Positions 1 through 5,391 of a DNA stretch of 6,689 bases are shown piece by piece (within the stretch, counting starts at the first letter, position 1; each line of letters starts with the position of its first letter). A program made the translations under genes and the position numbers. The stretch comes from Bacillota bacterium (GTDB taxonomy: Bacteria > Bacillota > Bacilli > Lactobacillales > Enterococcaceae): contig JAEWFE010000316.1 in NCBI GenBank assembly GCA_023389005.1, positions 1 to 6,689 of the forward strand, in the 5' to 3' direction. Under the pieces are notes generated by a model. It was not told where the DNA came from, made no database searches, and was given only the letters and a program-made list of their open reading frames with translations.

Positions 1-104
1 AATCAGCTTATTATGGGATTGTCGGTGCGGTGGCGGTGATTGCCGGAATTATCCTGTATTTCAATCGCAAACCTATCCAAAAATTAATGGGAAATATTCA
101 TTAA
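1..104 (+). CDS. C-terminal end of a membrane transporter, probably POT/PTR2-family peptide transporter (partial)
   Basis: The reading frame enters from the left edge with its first full codon at position 3 and stops at TAA 102-104. The visible 33 residues form one hydrophobic segment (YYGIVGAVAVIAGIILYF) followed by a short basic cytoplasmic tail ending KPIQKLMGNIH. A last transmembrane helix followed by a tail of the type KPIQKLMxxxx is what I recall from proton-coupled di-/tripeptide transporters (DtpT-like) of lactic acid bacteria, so that is the favoured call. Another MFS carrier cannot be excluded from such a short piece. The gene is followed at once by an intrinsic terminator, so it is a separate transcription unit from the sugar genes downstream. 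Confidence 0.55.
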   Translation, partial: SAYYGIVGAVAVIAGIILYFNRKPIQKLMGNIH

Positions 105-108
105 AAAT

Positions 109-147
109 AAAATGCCATTCTCGCAATGACGTGAGGATGGCATTTTT
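109..147 (+). terminator. Intrinsic terminator of the transporter gene
   Basis: Bases 109-124 pair with 131-146 in a 16-bp stem with two wobble pairs and a 6-base loop (125-130). The core is AAAATGCCAT against ATGGCATTTT, with a short T run to 147. It starts five bases after the transporter stop codon. The A-run on the opposite side means it could also act on the minus strand, against transcription of the broken GH4 gene. Confidence 0.85.
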
Positions 148-164
148 GGTATGAATACGAAATA

Positions 165-415
165 TTGTTCAAAAACAAAATCAATGTCTGTATAGGCTTT
201 TTCTTTGTCTGTTGTAACTATAACCTCTAATTCAGGATATTCTTGATAGATAAATTGTTTCATTATATCGTAAACTAAATGCATTCTTTTACTGTCAATA
301 TCATACAACACTAGTTTTCTAAGTGGAAACTCATTTTTCTTTTGTAATAAACTTTGAATAATTCCTGGTGTGTGGGTATTTCCAGCTCCTACGATGACAA
401 CTGCTTGTTTTTCAT
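165..415 (-). pseudogene. Broken N-terminal fragment of a GH4 6-phospho-alpha-glucosidase gene
   Basis: The minus strand encodes about 79 residues that align clearly with the N-terminus of the intact GH4 enzyme at 1542-2867. Shared features are the NAD-binding Rossmann loop (VVIVGAGNTHTPGII against IVIVGGGSTWSPGIL), then KLVLYDID, TTDKEKA and DIDFVF. Similarity stops at about 165-171; there the frame runs antisense through the transporter terminator to a stop at 84-86, so all catalytic parts are missing. There is also a lesion at the 5' end. The best start, ATG at 415-413 with GGAAGGAAG at 434-426 upstream, reads only MKNKQLSS before a stop. Adding one A to the A5 run (412-408) would give MKKQAVVIVGAG, a normal GH4 start. 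The open frame that reaches upstream to an ATG at 497 has no ribosome binding site and looks fortuitous. I conclude it is a decayed paralogue of the intact enzyme, once transcribed divergently from the regulator gene. Confidence 0.8.
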
Positions 416-485
416 TTTTATCTAACTTCCTTCCATTCATTTGTTTAGTACACCAGTAATGTATCACTAAAAGAATAAGAGCGCT

Positions 486-512
486 TAAAACTTTCATATT
501 ATGAAAGTTTTA
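486..512. promoter_or_regulatory. Perfect palindrome, candidate operator of the RpiR-type regulator
   Basis: Two 12-base arms (left arm TAAAACTTTCAT, 486-497) flank a 3-base centre (498-500) and are perfectly complementary. The stem is very AT-rich and not followed by a T run, so it suits a dimeric DNA-binding protein better than a terminator. It lies between the divergent GH4 remnant and the RpiR-type gene. On the minus strand a TATAAA sequence (513-508) overlaps it, so it could have repressed the promoter of the now-broken GH4 gene. RpiR-family operators are often inverted repeats built from TGAAA/TTTCA halves, as here. A lone TTTCAT half-site at 563-568 lies near the -35 position of the regulator promoter. 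Confidence 0.55.
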
Positions 513-579
513 TATGTATTGAGAACTATTTCGAACTTTTTATTAAATCTAAATATAAATTTTTTCATGATAATGTGTT

Positions 580-588
580 TGATATAAT
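580..588 (+). promoter_or_regulatory. Extended -10 promoter candidate for the RpiR-type regulator
   Basis: The sequence TGATATAAT is a perfect extended -10 element (TG at 580-581, one spacer base, TATAAT 583-588). The -35 region at about 560-565 is only a T run, which an extended -10 promoter can tolerate. It would give a leader of roughly 80 bases before the ATG at 675. A second TATAAT at 630-635 has only a poorly spaced TTGTGT (610-615) upstream and is a weaker alternative. Confidence 0.45.
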
Positions 589-674
589 TTAGCAATGAAT
601 AGTATCTAATTGTGTATGATGTGTTAAAATATAATAAAGATAAGCAATGATGACAAGTAAGGAGAGATTTTATC

Positions 675-1418
675 ATGGGATTATTTAGGCATCTTCAAGC
701 CAATCAGCATCTATTAAATGAACAAGAGTTAATACATTTAAACTATATGATGGATAAAGAAAATTTTTCTTTATTAAAGAATAGTACATTGAAAGAACTA
801 GCAGATAGACTCTATGTCTCGCCGAATACGATTGTCAGAATGGCAAAAAAATTGGACTATCGTGGGTATACTGAATTAAAATTAGCTATTGAAACGGAAC
901 ATAATAAGAGTAATTTTTTGAAAAAAGGGAACCAGCTAAAACTTATTGATCAAATGAATCGAACGGAGGAGTTATTGAGTTCGAATACAGTAAAAGAAGT
1001 ATTACGATTAATTTTAGCTGCTAATCATATTTACTTTTTTAGTTGTGGACCTTCTAAGTTTCCTTGCGAGGAAATGAAAGAGAAATTAAGAATATTAGGC
1101 TTTGAATCTTCTCTTTATTATGAGCCCCATGTGATGAGACAACGAGCTAAAAAGCTGAAAGAAAATGATTTAGTATTTGTAGTAAGTTTAAGTGGGGAGA
1201 CTAAAACCCCTTTAGATGCGGCTCGTTTAGTTAAACTGACTAAGGCAAGGATGATTTCGATTACAGGATTTTCTCAAAATTCAATTTCTCAGTTAGCTGA
1301 TGTCACTATATATACTTTTTATGACAAATTAACTTACGCCGATATGGATGTTTCTTCTAGATTAGGTATTTATTATGTATTAAATTATATTTTTGAAGAA
1401 TTAGCGCCGCTGTGTTGA
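675..1418 (+). CDS. MurR/RpiR-family transcriptional regulator of alpha-glucoside use
   Basis: This 247-residue protein has the usual RpiR layout and length. An N-terminal helix-turn-helix domain covers about residues 1-77, with the recognition unit TLKELADRLYVSPNTIVRMA at 38-57. A C-terminal SIS (sugar isomerase) domain covers about 115-240, with the phosphosugar-binding loops FFSCGPSKF (121-129) and SLSGET (171-176). The start is supported by AAGGAG at 659-664, ten bases before the ATG. Family members bind DNA as dimers or tetramers and sense phosphorylated sugars through the SIS domain. The gene next to glvA in Bacillus subtilis (glvR) belongs to this family and activates the maltose genes. 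Here it stands just upstream of the GH4 and PTS genes but is separated from them by its own terminator, so it is probably transcribed alone. Whether it activates or represses cannot be told from sequence. Confidence 0.88.
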   Translation: MGLFRHLQANQHLLNEQELIHLNYMMDKENFSLLKNSTLKELADRLYVSPNTIVRMAKKLDYRGYTELKLAIETEHNKSNFLKKGNQLKLIDQMNRTEELLSSNTVKEVLRLILAANHIYFFSCGPSKFPCEEMKEKLRILGFESSLYYEPHVMRQRAKKLKENDLVFVVSLSGETKTPLDAARLVKLTKARMISITGFSQNSISQLADVTIYTFYDKLTYADMDVSSRLGIYYVLNYIFEELAPLC

Positions 1419-1445
1419 GTAACACAACGGTGTTTTATTTTATTT
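1407..1445 (+). terminator. Intrinsic terminator overlapping the end of the regulator gene
   Basis: CCGCTGTGTT (1407-1416) pairs with AACACAACGG (1421-1430), with one C-A mismatch and a GAGT loop. It is followed by the U-rich tail TGTTTTATTTTATTT. The regulator's last codons and the first base of its TGA stop (1416-1418) lie in the left arm, the rest of the stop in the loop. This separates the regulator from the structural genes, which therefore need a promoter between 1446 and 1541. Confidence 0.8.
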
Positions 1446-1467
1446 CATGGGTGTTGTTGATATAGAG

Positions 1468-1491
1468 TCACCAAAAAAGCTTTTTTTTTGA
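1468..1491. promoter_or_regulatory. A/T-tract dyad upstream of the GH4 gene, possible operator
   Basis: The sequence is symmetric about 1479/1480. A perfect 14-base palindrome of six A, GC and six T (1473-1486) is flanked by TCA at 1468-1470 and TGA at 1489-1491. Only the two base pairs between core and flank (CC against TT) break the symmetry. It lies 50-75 bases upstream of the glycosidase start, in the only gap where the operon promoter can be. It differs in sequence from the 486-512 palindrome, so whether the same protein binds both is open. Simple A- and T-tracts could produce it by chance. Confidence 0.3.
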
Positions 1492-1517
1492 TTAAAAATT
1501 GCATAGACTAGGATTAT
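1488..1517 (+). promoter_or_regulatory. Weak candidate promoter for the glycosidase-PTS operon
   Basis: TTGATT (1488-1493) and GATTAT (1512-1517) are separated by 18 bases. This is the best -35/-10 pair I find between the regulator terminator and the glycosidase start, but the -10 is poor. It would place transcription start near 1524, which agrees with translation from 1542 rather than 1521. A weak core promoter would fit an activator-dependent operon. Confidence 0.25.
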
Positions 1518-1527
1518 CAAATGAAAC

Positions 1528-1532
1528 GGAGA
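1528..1532 (+). promoter_or_regulatory. Ribosome binding site that decides the glycosidase start
   Basis: GGAGA lies nine bases before the ATG at 1542. The alternative ATG at 1521 has only AGGA at 1510-1513 and would add seven residues (MKRRVVR) that are not part of the GH4 fold, which begins with the strand leading to GGGST. The 1542 start also puts the metal-binding Cys at 171, the same number as in B. subtilis GlvA as I recall it. Confidence 0.6.
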
Positions 1533-1541
1533 GTGGTTCGA

Positions 1542-2867
1542 ATGAAAAAAAAGAATAATATTGTTATTGTTGGAGGAGGATCTACTTGGTCTCCAGGAAT
1601 TTTAAAAGCTTTGACAAAACATCAAGATATCTTTCCTTTTGATAAAATAACTTTGTATGATATTGATGAAAAAAGACAAGAAGTTATTGGGAAATTTGGT
1701 GAGATTTTATTTAGGGAGGAAACACCAGATATAGAGTTTATCTATACAACTGATAAGGAGAAAGCTTTTAGAGATGTTGATTTTGTTTTCTGTCAAATGC
1801 GTACGGGTGGCTATCCAATGCGCGAAAAAGATGAAAAAATTCCTTTGTCTATGGGTATTATTGGACAAGAAACATGTGGACCAGGTGGGTTTGCTTATGG
1901 AATGAGATCAATTAGAGACATGATAGAATTAGTTGAAGATGTTCGTAAATTAAGTCCAGAAGCATGGATTTTAAATTACACAAATCCAGCGGCTATTGTT
2001 GCCCATGCATTAAATATGGTGTTCCCAGATGATAAACGTATTTTAAATATTTGTGATCAGCCCGTCAATCTATTGCGTTCGTTTGGACGTTTAATCAATC
2101 GTGATTTTAACGAATTTGAACCAACTTATTTTGGATTGAACCATTTTGGTTGGTTCACACATGTGTATGATAAAGAAGGAAATGATTTATTACCTGAAAT
2201 CAAAAACTATACGATTAAGAATGGCTTCTTACCTGTTGATGCAGAACAACGTGATCAATCATGGCTAGATACTTATGCTATGGTGGAAGATATGGTTAAA
2301 GACTTTCCAGATTATCTACCAAATACTTACTTACAGTATTATTTATATCCTGAATACAAGTTATCTAAATTAGATCCTAATTATACACGAGCTAATGAGG
2401 TAATGGATGGACGTGAAAAACGTGTGTTTGAAGAGTGTGAGAGAATTGCTCAGGTTGGAACAGCAAAAGACTCCCATATTGTTCATAATGATGCCCACGG
2501 AGATATGATTGTTGAAGTTGCAGCTTCTATCTATGGTAATTTAAGAAAAACCTTTATTGTGATTGTTCGAAATAATGGGATTGTTTCTAATTTACCAAAT
2601 GATTTAATGATTGAAGTCGCAGCATCATTAGGTGCTAATGGACCACAACCATACGCAGTAGGTGAAATAGGTACTTTTTACAAAGGATTAATCGAAGGCC
2701 AATATGCTTACGAAAAATTAACATGTGAAGCTTATTTAGAAAAATCATATACAAAAGCATTACAAGCTTTAACTTTAAATAGAACTATAGTAGATGCTAA
2801 AAAAGCTAGAAAGATTTTAGATGCTTTAATTGAAGCAAATGTAGATTACTGGCCAGAATTAAAATAA
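1542..2867 (+). CDS. glvA: 6-phospho-alpha-glucosidase, glycoside hydrolase family 4
   Basis: This cytoplasmic enzyme hydrolyses maltose 6'-phosphate and related phosphorylated alpha-glucosides to glucose and glucose 6-phosphate. It uses the unusual GH4 redox mechanism, which needs NAD+ and Mn2+ (family knowledge). From the chosen start the protein is 441 residues, the normal length for GlvA/MalH. Visible motifs are the Rossmann loop IVIVGGGST (7-15), GQETCGPGG (108-116), NYTNP (145-149), the metal and acid pair Cys171-Asp172 in NICDQP, the metal ligand His201 in GLNHFGW, Tyr263 in LPNTYLQYY (probable base) and TRANEVMDGRE. Asp after the Cys marks the alpha-specific subgroup (CDMP type); phospho-beta-glucosidases have Asn there. 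Here the signature reads CDQP. A start at 1521, giving 448 residues, is possible but less likely. The gene ends with tandem stops (TAATAA) and heads an operon with the PTS genes. The truncated GH4 fragment at 165-415 is a divergent relative. Confidence 0.93.
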   Translation: MKKKNNIVIVGGGSTWSPGILKALTKHQDIFPFDKITLYDIDEKRQEVIGKFGEILFREETPDIEFIYTTDKEKAFRDVDFVFCQMRTGGYPMREKDEKIPLSMGIIGQETCGPGGFAYGMRSIRDMIELVEDVRKLSPEAWILNYTNPAAIVAHALNMVFPDDKRILNICDQPVNLLRSFGRLINRDFNEFEPTYFGLNHFGWFTHVYDKEGNDLLPEIKNYTIKNGFLPVDAEQRDQSWLDTYAMVEDMVKDFPDYLPNTYLQYYLYPEYKLSKLDPNYTRANEVMDGREKRVFEECERIAQVGTAKDSHIVHNDAHGDMIVEVAASIYGNLRKTFIVIVRNNGIVSNLPNDLMIEVAASLGANGPQPYAVGEIGTFYKGLIEGQYAYEKLTCEAYLEKSYTKALQALTLNRTIVDAKKARKILDALIEANVDYWPELK

Positions 2868-2869
2868 TA

Positions 2870-2892
2870 AGAAGGGGCTTTAAGCTCCTTCT
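2870..2892 (+). terminator. Intercistronic hairpin between glycosidase and permease genes
   Basis: AGAAGGGGCT (2870-2879) pairs with AGCTCCTTCT (2883-2892), with a single G-T wobble and a 3-base loop. It begins two bases after the glycosidase stop. The sequence after it (GTTATTTA) is only moderately U-rich, so it is more likely a partial terminator or an mRNA-stabilising stem than a full stop. Either would let glycosidase and permease be made in different amounts. Confidence 0.55.
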
Positions 2893-2911
2893 GTTATTTA
2901 GTACAAGCAAA

Positions 2912-2925
2912 TGAAATCGTTTTAT
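2912..2925. promoter_or_regulatory. cre-like CcpA site upstream of the permease gene
   Basis: TGAAATCGTTTTAT agrees with the catabolite-responsive element consensus TGNNANCGNTNNCA at every fixed position except the final CA. It sits between the intercistronic hairpin and the permease ribosome binding site. CcpA bound here could block elongating polymerase or act on an internal promoter when glucose is present. The match is good but the site is AT-rich, so chance is not excluded. Confidence 0.4.
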
Positions 2926-2938
2926 TAGGAGGAAAATA

Positions 2939-4504
2939 ATGACAAAAGAGAAGATTTTAGAATCATTTCAGAAATTAGGAAAAGTTTTAATGGCTCCAGT
3001 GTTGATTTTACCGATATCAGGTATTTTAGTTGGCGTAGGAAGTGCTTTTTCCAATCCTAACTTAATTAAATCAGTTCCATTTTTAGGCAGTACTTTCTTC
3101 GTCTATTTATTTAGTTTGATGAAGGACGCTGGAAATGTAGTTAATAATAATATTCCTGTTATCTTTGCTATTTCAATTGCGTATGGTTTTGCTAAATCCG
3201 AGAAAGGAACAGCTGCTTTAGCTAGCTTTTTAGGTTACATGACGCTCAACACTGTGATGGGTTCTTTCTTGGTCTTAAAGGGAACCATTGATCCCGATAA
3301 TTTATTAACAGGTCAGCGGAGTATTTTAGGAGTTCTAACTTTAGATACAGGAGTTTTTGGAGGTATTATCATTGGACTTTTAGTCAGTTACTTGCATAAT
3401 AAATATTATAAAATTGAACTACCATCTGTTATTTCACTATTTAATGGGACACGTTTTATTCCAGCTATTACTATTATTGCTTCTTCTTTTGTTGGTTTAA
3501 TAATGGCATTTGTTTTTCCACCAATTCAAAATGCTTTGGGGGCTATGTCTAAATTTATCGTGTCAACTGGATCTTTAGGATCTTTTGTCTATGGAACATC
3601 AGAACGTTTACTACTACCATTTGGCTTACATCATTTTATTTATTTACCGTTCTTCTTTACTAGTTTAGGTGGTGTAGAGGAGATTGGCGGTCAAGTAGTG
3701 GAAGGTGCGGTTAATATTTATAATGCTATTTTAAATACGCCAGGGGCAAACTTTGATATTAGTGTTAGCCGTTTTTTAATGAATGGAAAAGTAATCTTTG
3801 CGATGTTTGGTTTACCGGGAGCTGCGTTTGCTATGTATAAAACAGCTCTACCAGCTAACAAGAAAAAAGTTGCATCCTTAATGATAGCAGCAGTTATTCC
3901 TTGTGCTTTAATGGGAATTAGTGAACCTTTAGAGTATAGTTTTTTATTTGTAGCACCGATGTTATTTGGTATTCATGCAATTTTATCAGGAGTAGCTTAC
4001 CTATTAACTTATATAGTATCATTTAACGTAGTTGGTTCTGCTTCATTTGGGGGACCATTTATGTCGCTTATTTTTAACGGAATTATGGGGGCGGATAAAG
4101 GTTCTAACTGGTTATGGGTGATACCTTTAGGTGCTTTATATTTTTGTTTATATTATTTTATTTTTAAATTTGCTATTATTAAATGGAATTTAAAAACTCC
4201 AGGTAGAGAAGTAGAGGATGTTGTTATTTCTGGTACTGTTGAAAATACTACAGATTCTAAAGAGCTTTTAGAAGCGATCGTTGTTGCTGTCGGTGGTAAA
4301 GATAATATTGAAAAAGTAGATGCTTGTTTTACACGTTTGAGAATAACTTTAAAAGAGCCAAGTAAAGTTGAATCAAGTACTCATTTCACGGAAAAACTAG
4401 GGGCAAACGGTGTTGTTAATGTTCCAACTGGTATTCAAATTATTTATGGTAATAAAGCAGCAGTCTATAAGACAGAAATGAGAGAATTACTAGAAATGGA
4501 GTAA
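2939..4504 (+). CDS. glvC: PTS alpha-glucoside (maltose-type) permease, EIICB
   Basis: This 521-residue membrane protein imports and phosphorylates an alpha-glucoside. The EIIC domain (about residues 1-420) is strongly hydrophobic with about ten membrane segments. It contains LLPFGLHHFIYLPFF around His231-His232 and the motif GISEPLEY at 326-333, the counterpart of the GITEP signature of the glucose-glucoside EIIC superfamily. After the linker TPGRE (420-424), the EIIB domain (about 440-521) carries the phosphorylation site Cys463 in VDACFTRLRITL. Domain order, length and the WNLKTPGRE boundary match GlvC/MalB-type alpha-glucoside transporters, and the adjacent 6-phospho-alpha-glucosidase supports that substrate. 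The exact sugar (maltose, isomaltose, sucrose isomers, trehalose) cannot be read from sequence. It has no EIIA domain, which the next gene supplies. AGGAGG at 2927-2932, six bases before the ATG, is the strongest ribosome binding site in the window. Confidence 0.92.
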   Translation: MTKEKILESFQKLGKVLMAPVLILPISGILVGVGSAFSNPNLIKSVPFLGSTFFVYLFSLMKDAGNVVNNNIPVIFAISIAYGFAKSEKGTAALASFLGYMTLNTVMGSFLVLKGTIDPDNLLTGQRSILGVLTLDTGVFGGIIIGLLVSYLHNKYYKIELPSVISLFNGTRFIPAITIIASSFVGLIMAFVFPPIQNALGAMSKFIVSTGSLGSFVYGTSERLLLPFGLHHFIYLPFFFTSLGGVEEIGGQVVEGAVNIYNAILNTPGANFDISVSRFLMNGKVIFAMFGLPGAAFAMYKTALPANKKKVASLMIAAVIPCALMGISEPLEYSFLFVAPMLFGIHAILSGVAYLLTYIVSFNVVGSASFGGPFMSLIFNGIMGADKGSNWLWVIPLGALYFCLYYFIFKFAIIKWNLKTPGREVEDVVISGTVENTTDSKELLEAIVVAVGGKDNIEKVDACFTRLRITLKEPSKVESSTHFTEKLGANGVVNVPTGIQIIYGNKAAVYKTEMRELLEME

Positions 4505-4530
4505 TTGTTTCTTTGAAGGGAAGATAAAGT

Positions 4531-5019
4531 GTGAATTTATTTAAAAAATTTAAAAAGAAGACGAACCAATTAACCCTACATAGCGTAAATACAGGGGTAT
4601 TTGTTCCAATTACAGAAGTGAAAGATGATGCGTTTTCTCAGAAAATGTTAGGGGATGGTTTTGCTATTAGACCTAATATAAAAGAGGTATATTCACCGAT
4701 TAGTGGTATAGTCACATCTGTTTTTCCGACGAAACATGCTATTGGTTTGAAATCAGAAACAGGTGTTGAAATATTAGTTCATATGGGAATTGATACAGTG
4801 GAATTGCAAGGAAAACCTTTTGAGGTATTTGTTAAAGAAGGGGATTTGGTTGTACCTTCAACCAAAATAGCAGATATAGATTTAGCTATGTTAAATGTGA
4901 GTAATAAACAAAGTGATATTTTAGTTATTATTACAAGCGGTGAAGATATAGAGTTTCAAATGGTAAGTAGTATGAATATATCTGCTAATGATTTGGTAGG
5001 AAAGGTTATTTTAAAATAA
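4531..5019 (+). CDS. PTS EIIA component, glucose family (EIIA-Glc/Crr-like)
   Basis: This 162-residue soluble protein matches the EIIA-Glc fold (PTS_EIIA_1). The sequence SPISGIVTSVFP (55-66) forms the start of the beta-sandwich. His69 in TKHAIGLKSETG and the phosphorylated His84 in VEILVHMGIDTVEL are 15 residues apart, as are His75 and His90 of E. coli Crr. GDLV and the closing ILVIITS segment complete the family pattern. It takes phosphate from HPr and passes it to EIIB Cys463 of the preceding permease. It starts with GTG, preceded by GAAGGGAAG at 4515-4523, and lies 26 bases after the permease stop, so the two genes are almost certainly cotranscribed. The first 13 residues (NLFKKFKKKTNQ) are basic and may form an amphipathic membrane-touching helix, as in Crr. 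It could also serve other EIIA-less permeases of the cell. Confidence 0.92.
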   Translation: MNLFKKFKKKTNQLTLHSVNTGVFVPITEVKDDAFSQKMLGDGFAIRPNIKEVYSPISGIVTSVFPTKHAIGLKSETGVEILVHMGIDTVELQGKPFEVFVKEGDLVVPSTKIADIDLAMLNVSNKQSDILVIITSGEDIEFQMVSSMNISANDLVGKVILK

Positions 5020-5337
5020 CAATAATATGAACTGCTTGTAAAGCAAGTTCACCAAATTAATAAAATAGAAATCTAAAGAGATTAGTTTAATGAAGTGAAT
5101 ATTATTTCAGGATACAAGACCAAAATAGCTAATTATATACTTGCAGTGACCCTAAAAGTAAGGCTTTTAAGGAGTGGATTTCTCTGTTGTACGTTCTAAA
5201 TCGTTTATTCCAACATTAATAGTTGTTAGCGCTTAGATAACCATATCTGTTATATAGTGAACTTATTACTTTTAATAATGAAGTCACACGAGGATCAATT
5301 AATAGAGTACTAAAAAGGATAAGAACGAATGTTGAGG
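5020..5337. other. Gene-free stretch between the PTS operon and the IS
   Basis: No reading frame of useful length or with a ribosome binding site is present on either strand. A weak imperfect hairpin (GAACTGCT 5029-5036 against AGCAAGTTC 5042-5050, one bulge) follows the EIIA stop but lacks a T run, so it is a poor terminator. A relic IS terminus lies at 5147-5168. TGTTAGCGCTTAGA (5224-5237) resembles a cre site with two mismatches but precedes no gene. The rest is AT-rich sequence without recognisable content, consistent with decayed or deleted material left by an older insertion. Confidence 0.6.
5147..5168 (-). repeat. Relic terminal inverted repeat of an older IS3-family element
   Basis: TGACCCTAAAAGTAAGGC with a following TTTT matches the first 23 bases of the IS end at 5338, apart from one missing C and two substitutions. 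It has the same orientation and the same terminal TGACCC. No matching transposase remains to its right, so it appears to be the outer end of an older related copy whose interior is lost or decayed. Confidence 0.5.
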
Positions 5338-5356
5338 TGACCCCCAAAAGTTAGAC
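5338..5356. repeat. Right terminal inverted repeat (IRR) of the IS
   Basis: TGACCCCCAAAAGTTAGAC is the type of terminus found on many IS3-family elements of Firmicutes, with the terminal 5'-TG. It lies 35 bases beyond the orfB stop codon. The partner repeat at the other end is outside the window. Confidence 0.8.
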
Positions 5357-5362
5357 TTTTTT

Positions 5363-5390
5363 ACGAGACGACTCCGGTCGTCTCGTTTTC
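5363..5390 (+). terminator. Hairpin just inside the IS end, reads as a plus-strand terminator
   Basis: ACGAGACGAC (5363-5372) and GTCGTCTCGT (5377-5386) form a perfect 10-bp, GC-rich stem with a TCCG loop, followed by a short T run on the plus strand (5386-5389). On the minus strand it is followed by A residues, so it is not built to end orfB. It most likely stops transcripts entering the IS from outside, a common IS safeguard. Since no good terminator follows the EIIA gene, it may also end the sugar operon mRNA here. Confidence 0.6.
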
Positions 5391-5391
5391 A

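Noticed and set aside
84..497. The 137-codon minus-strand frame taken as a real protein
   Set aside because: Only its middle part is GH4-like; the first part is upstream sequence read past a frameshift without a ribosome binding site, and the last part is antisense to the transporter terminator and 3' end.
494..676. Minus-strand 60-codon reading frame in the regulator's upstream region
   Set aside because: It lies in the AT-rich promoter region, has low-complexity composition, no family resemblance, and overlaps the operator and promoter signals.
5029..5050. Hairpin after the EIIA gene as the operon terminator
   Set aside because: The stem has a bulge, few GC pairs and no T run after it.
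5224..5237. TGTTAGCGCTTAGA as a functional cre site
   Set aside because: It has two mismatches at important positions and no promoter or gene follows it before the IS.
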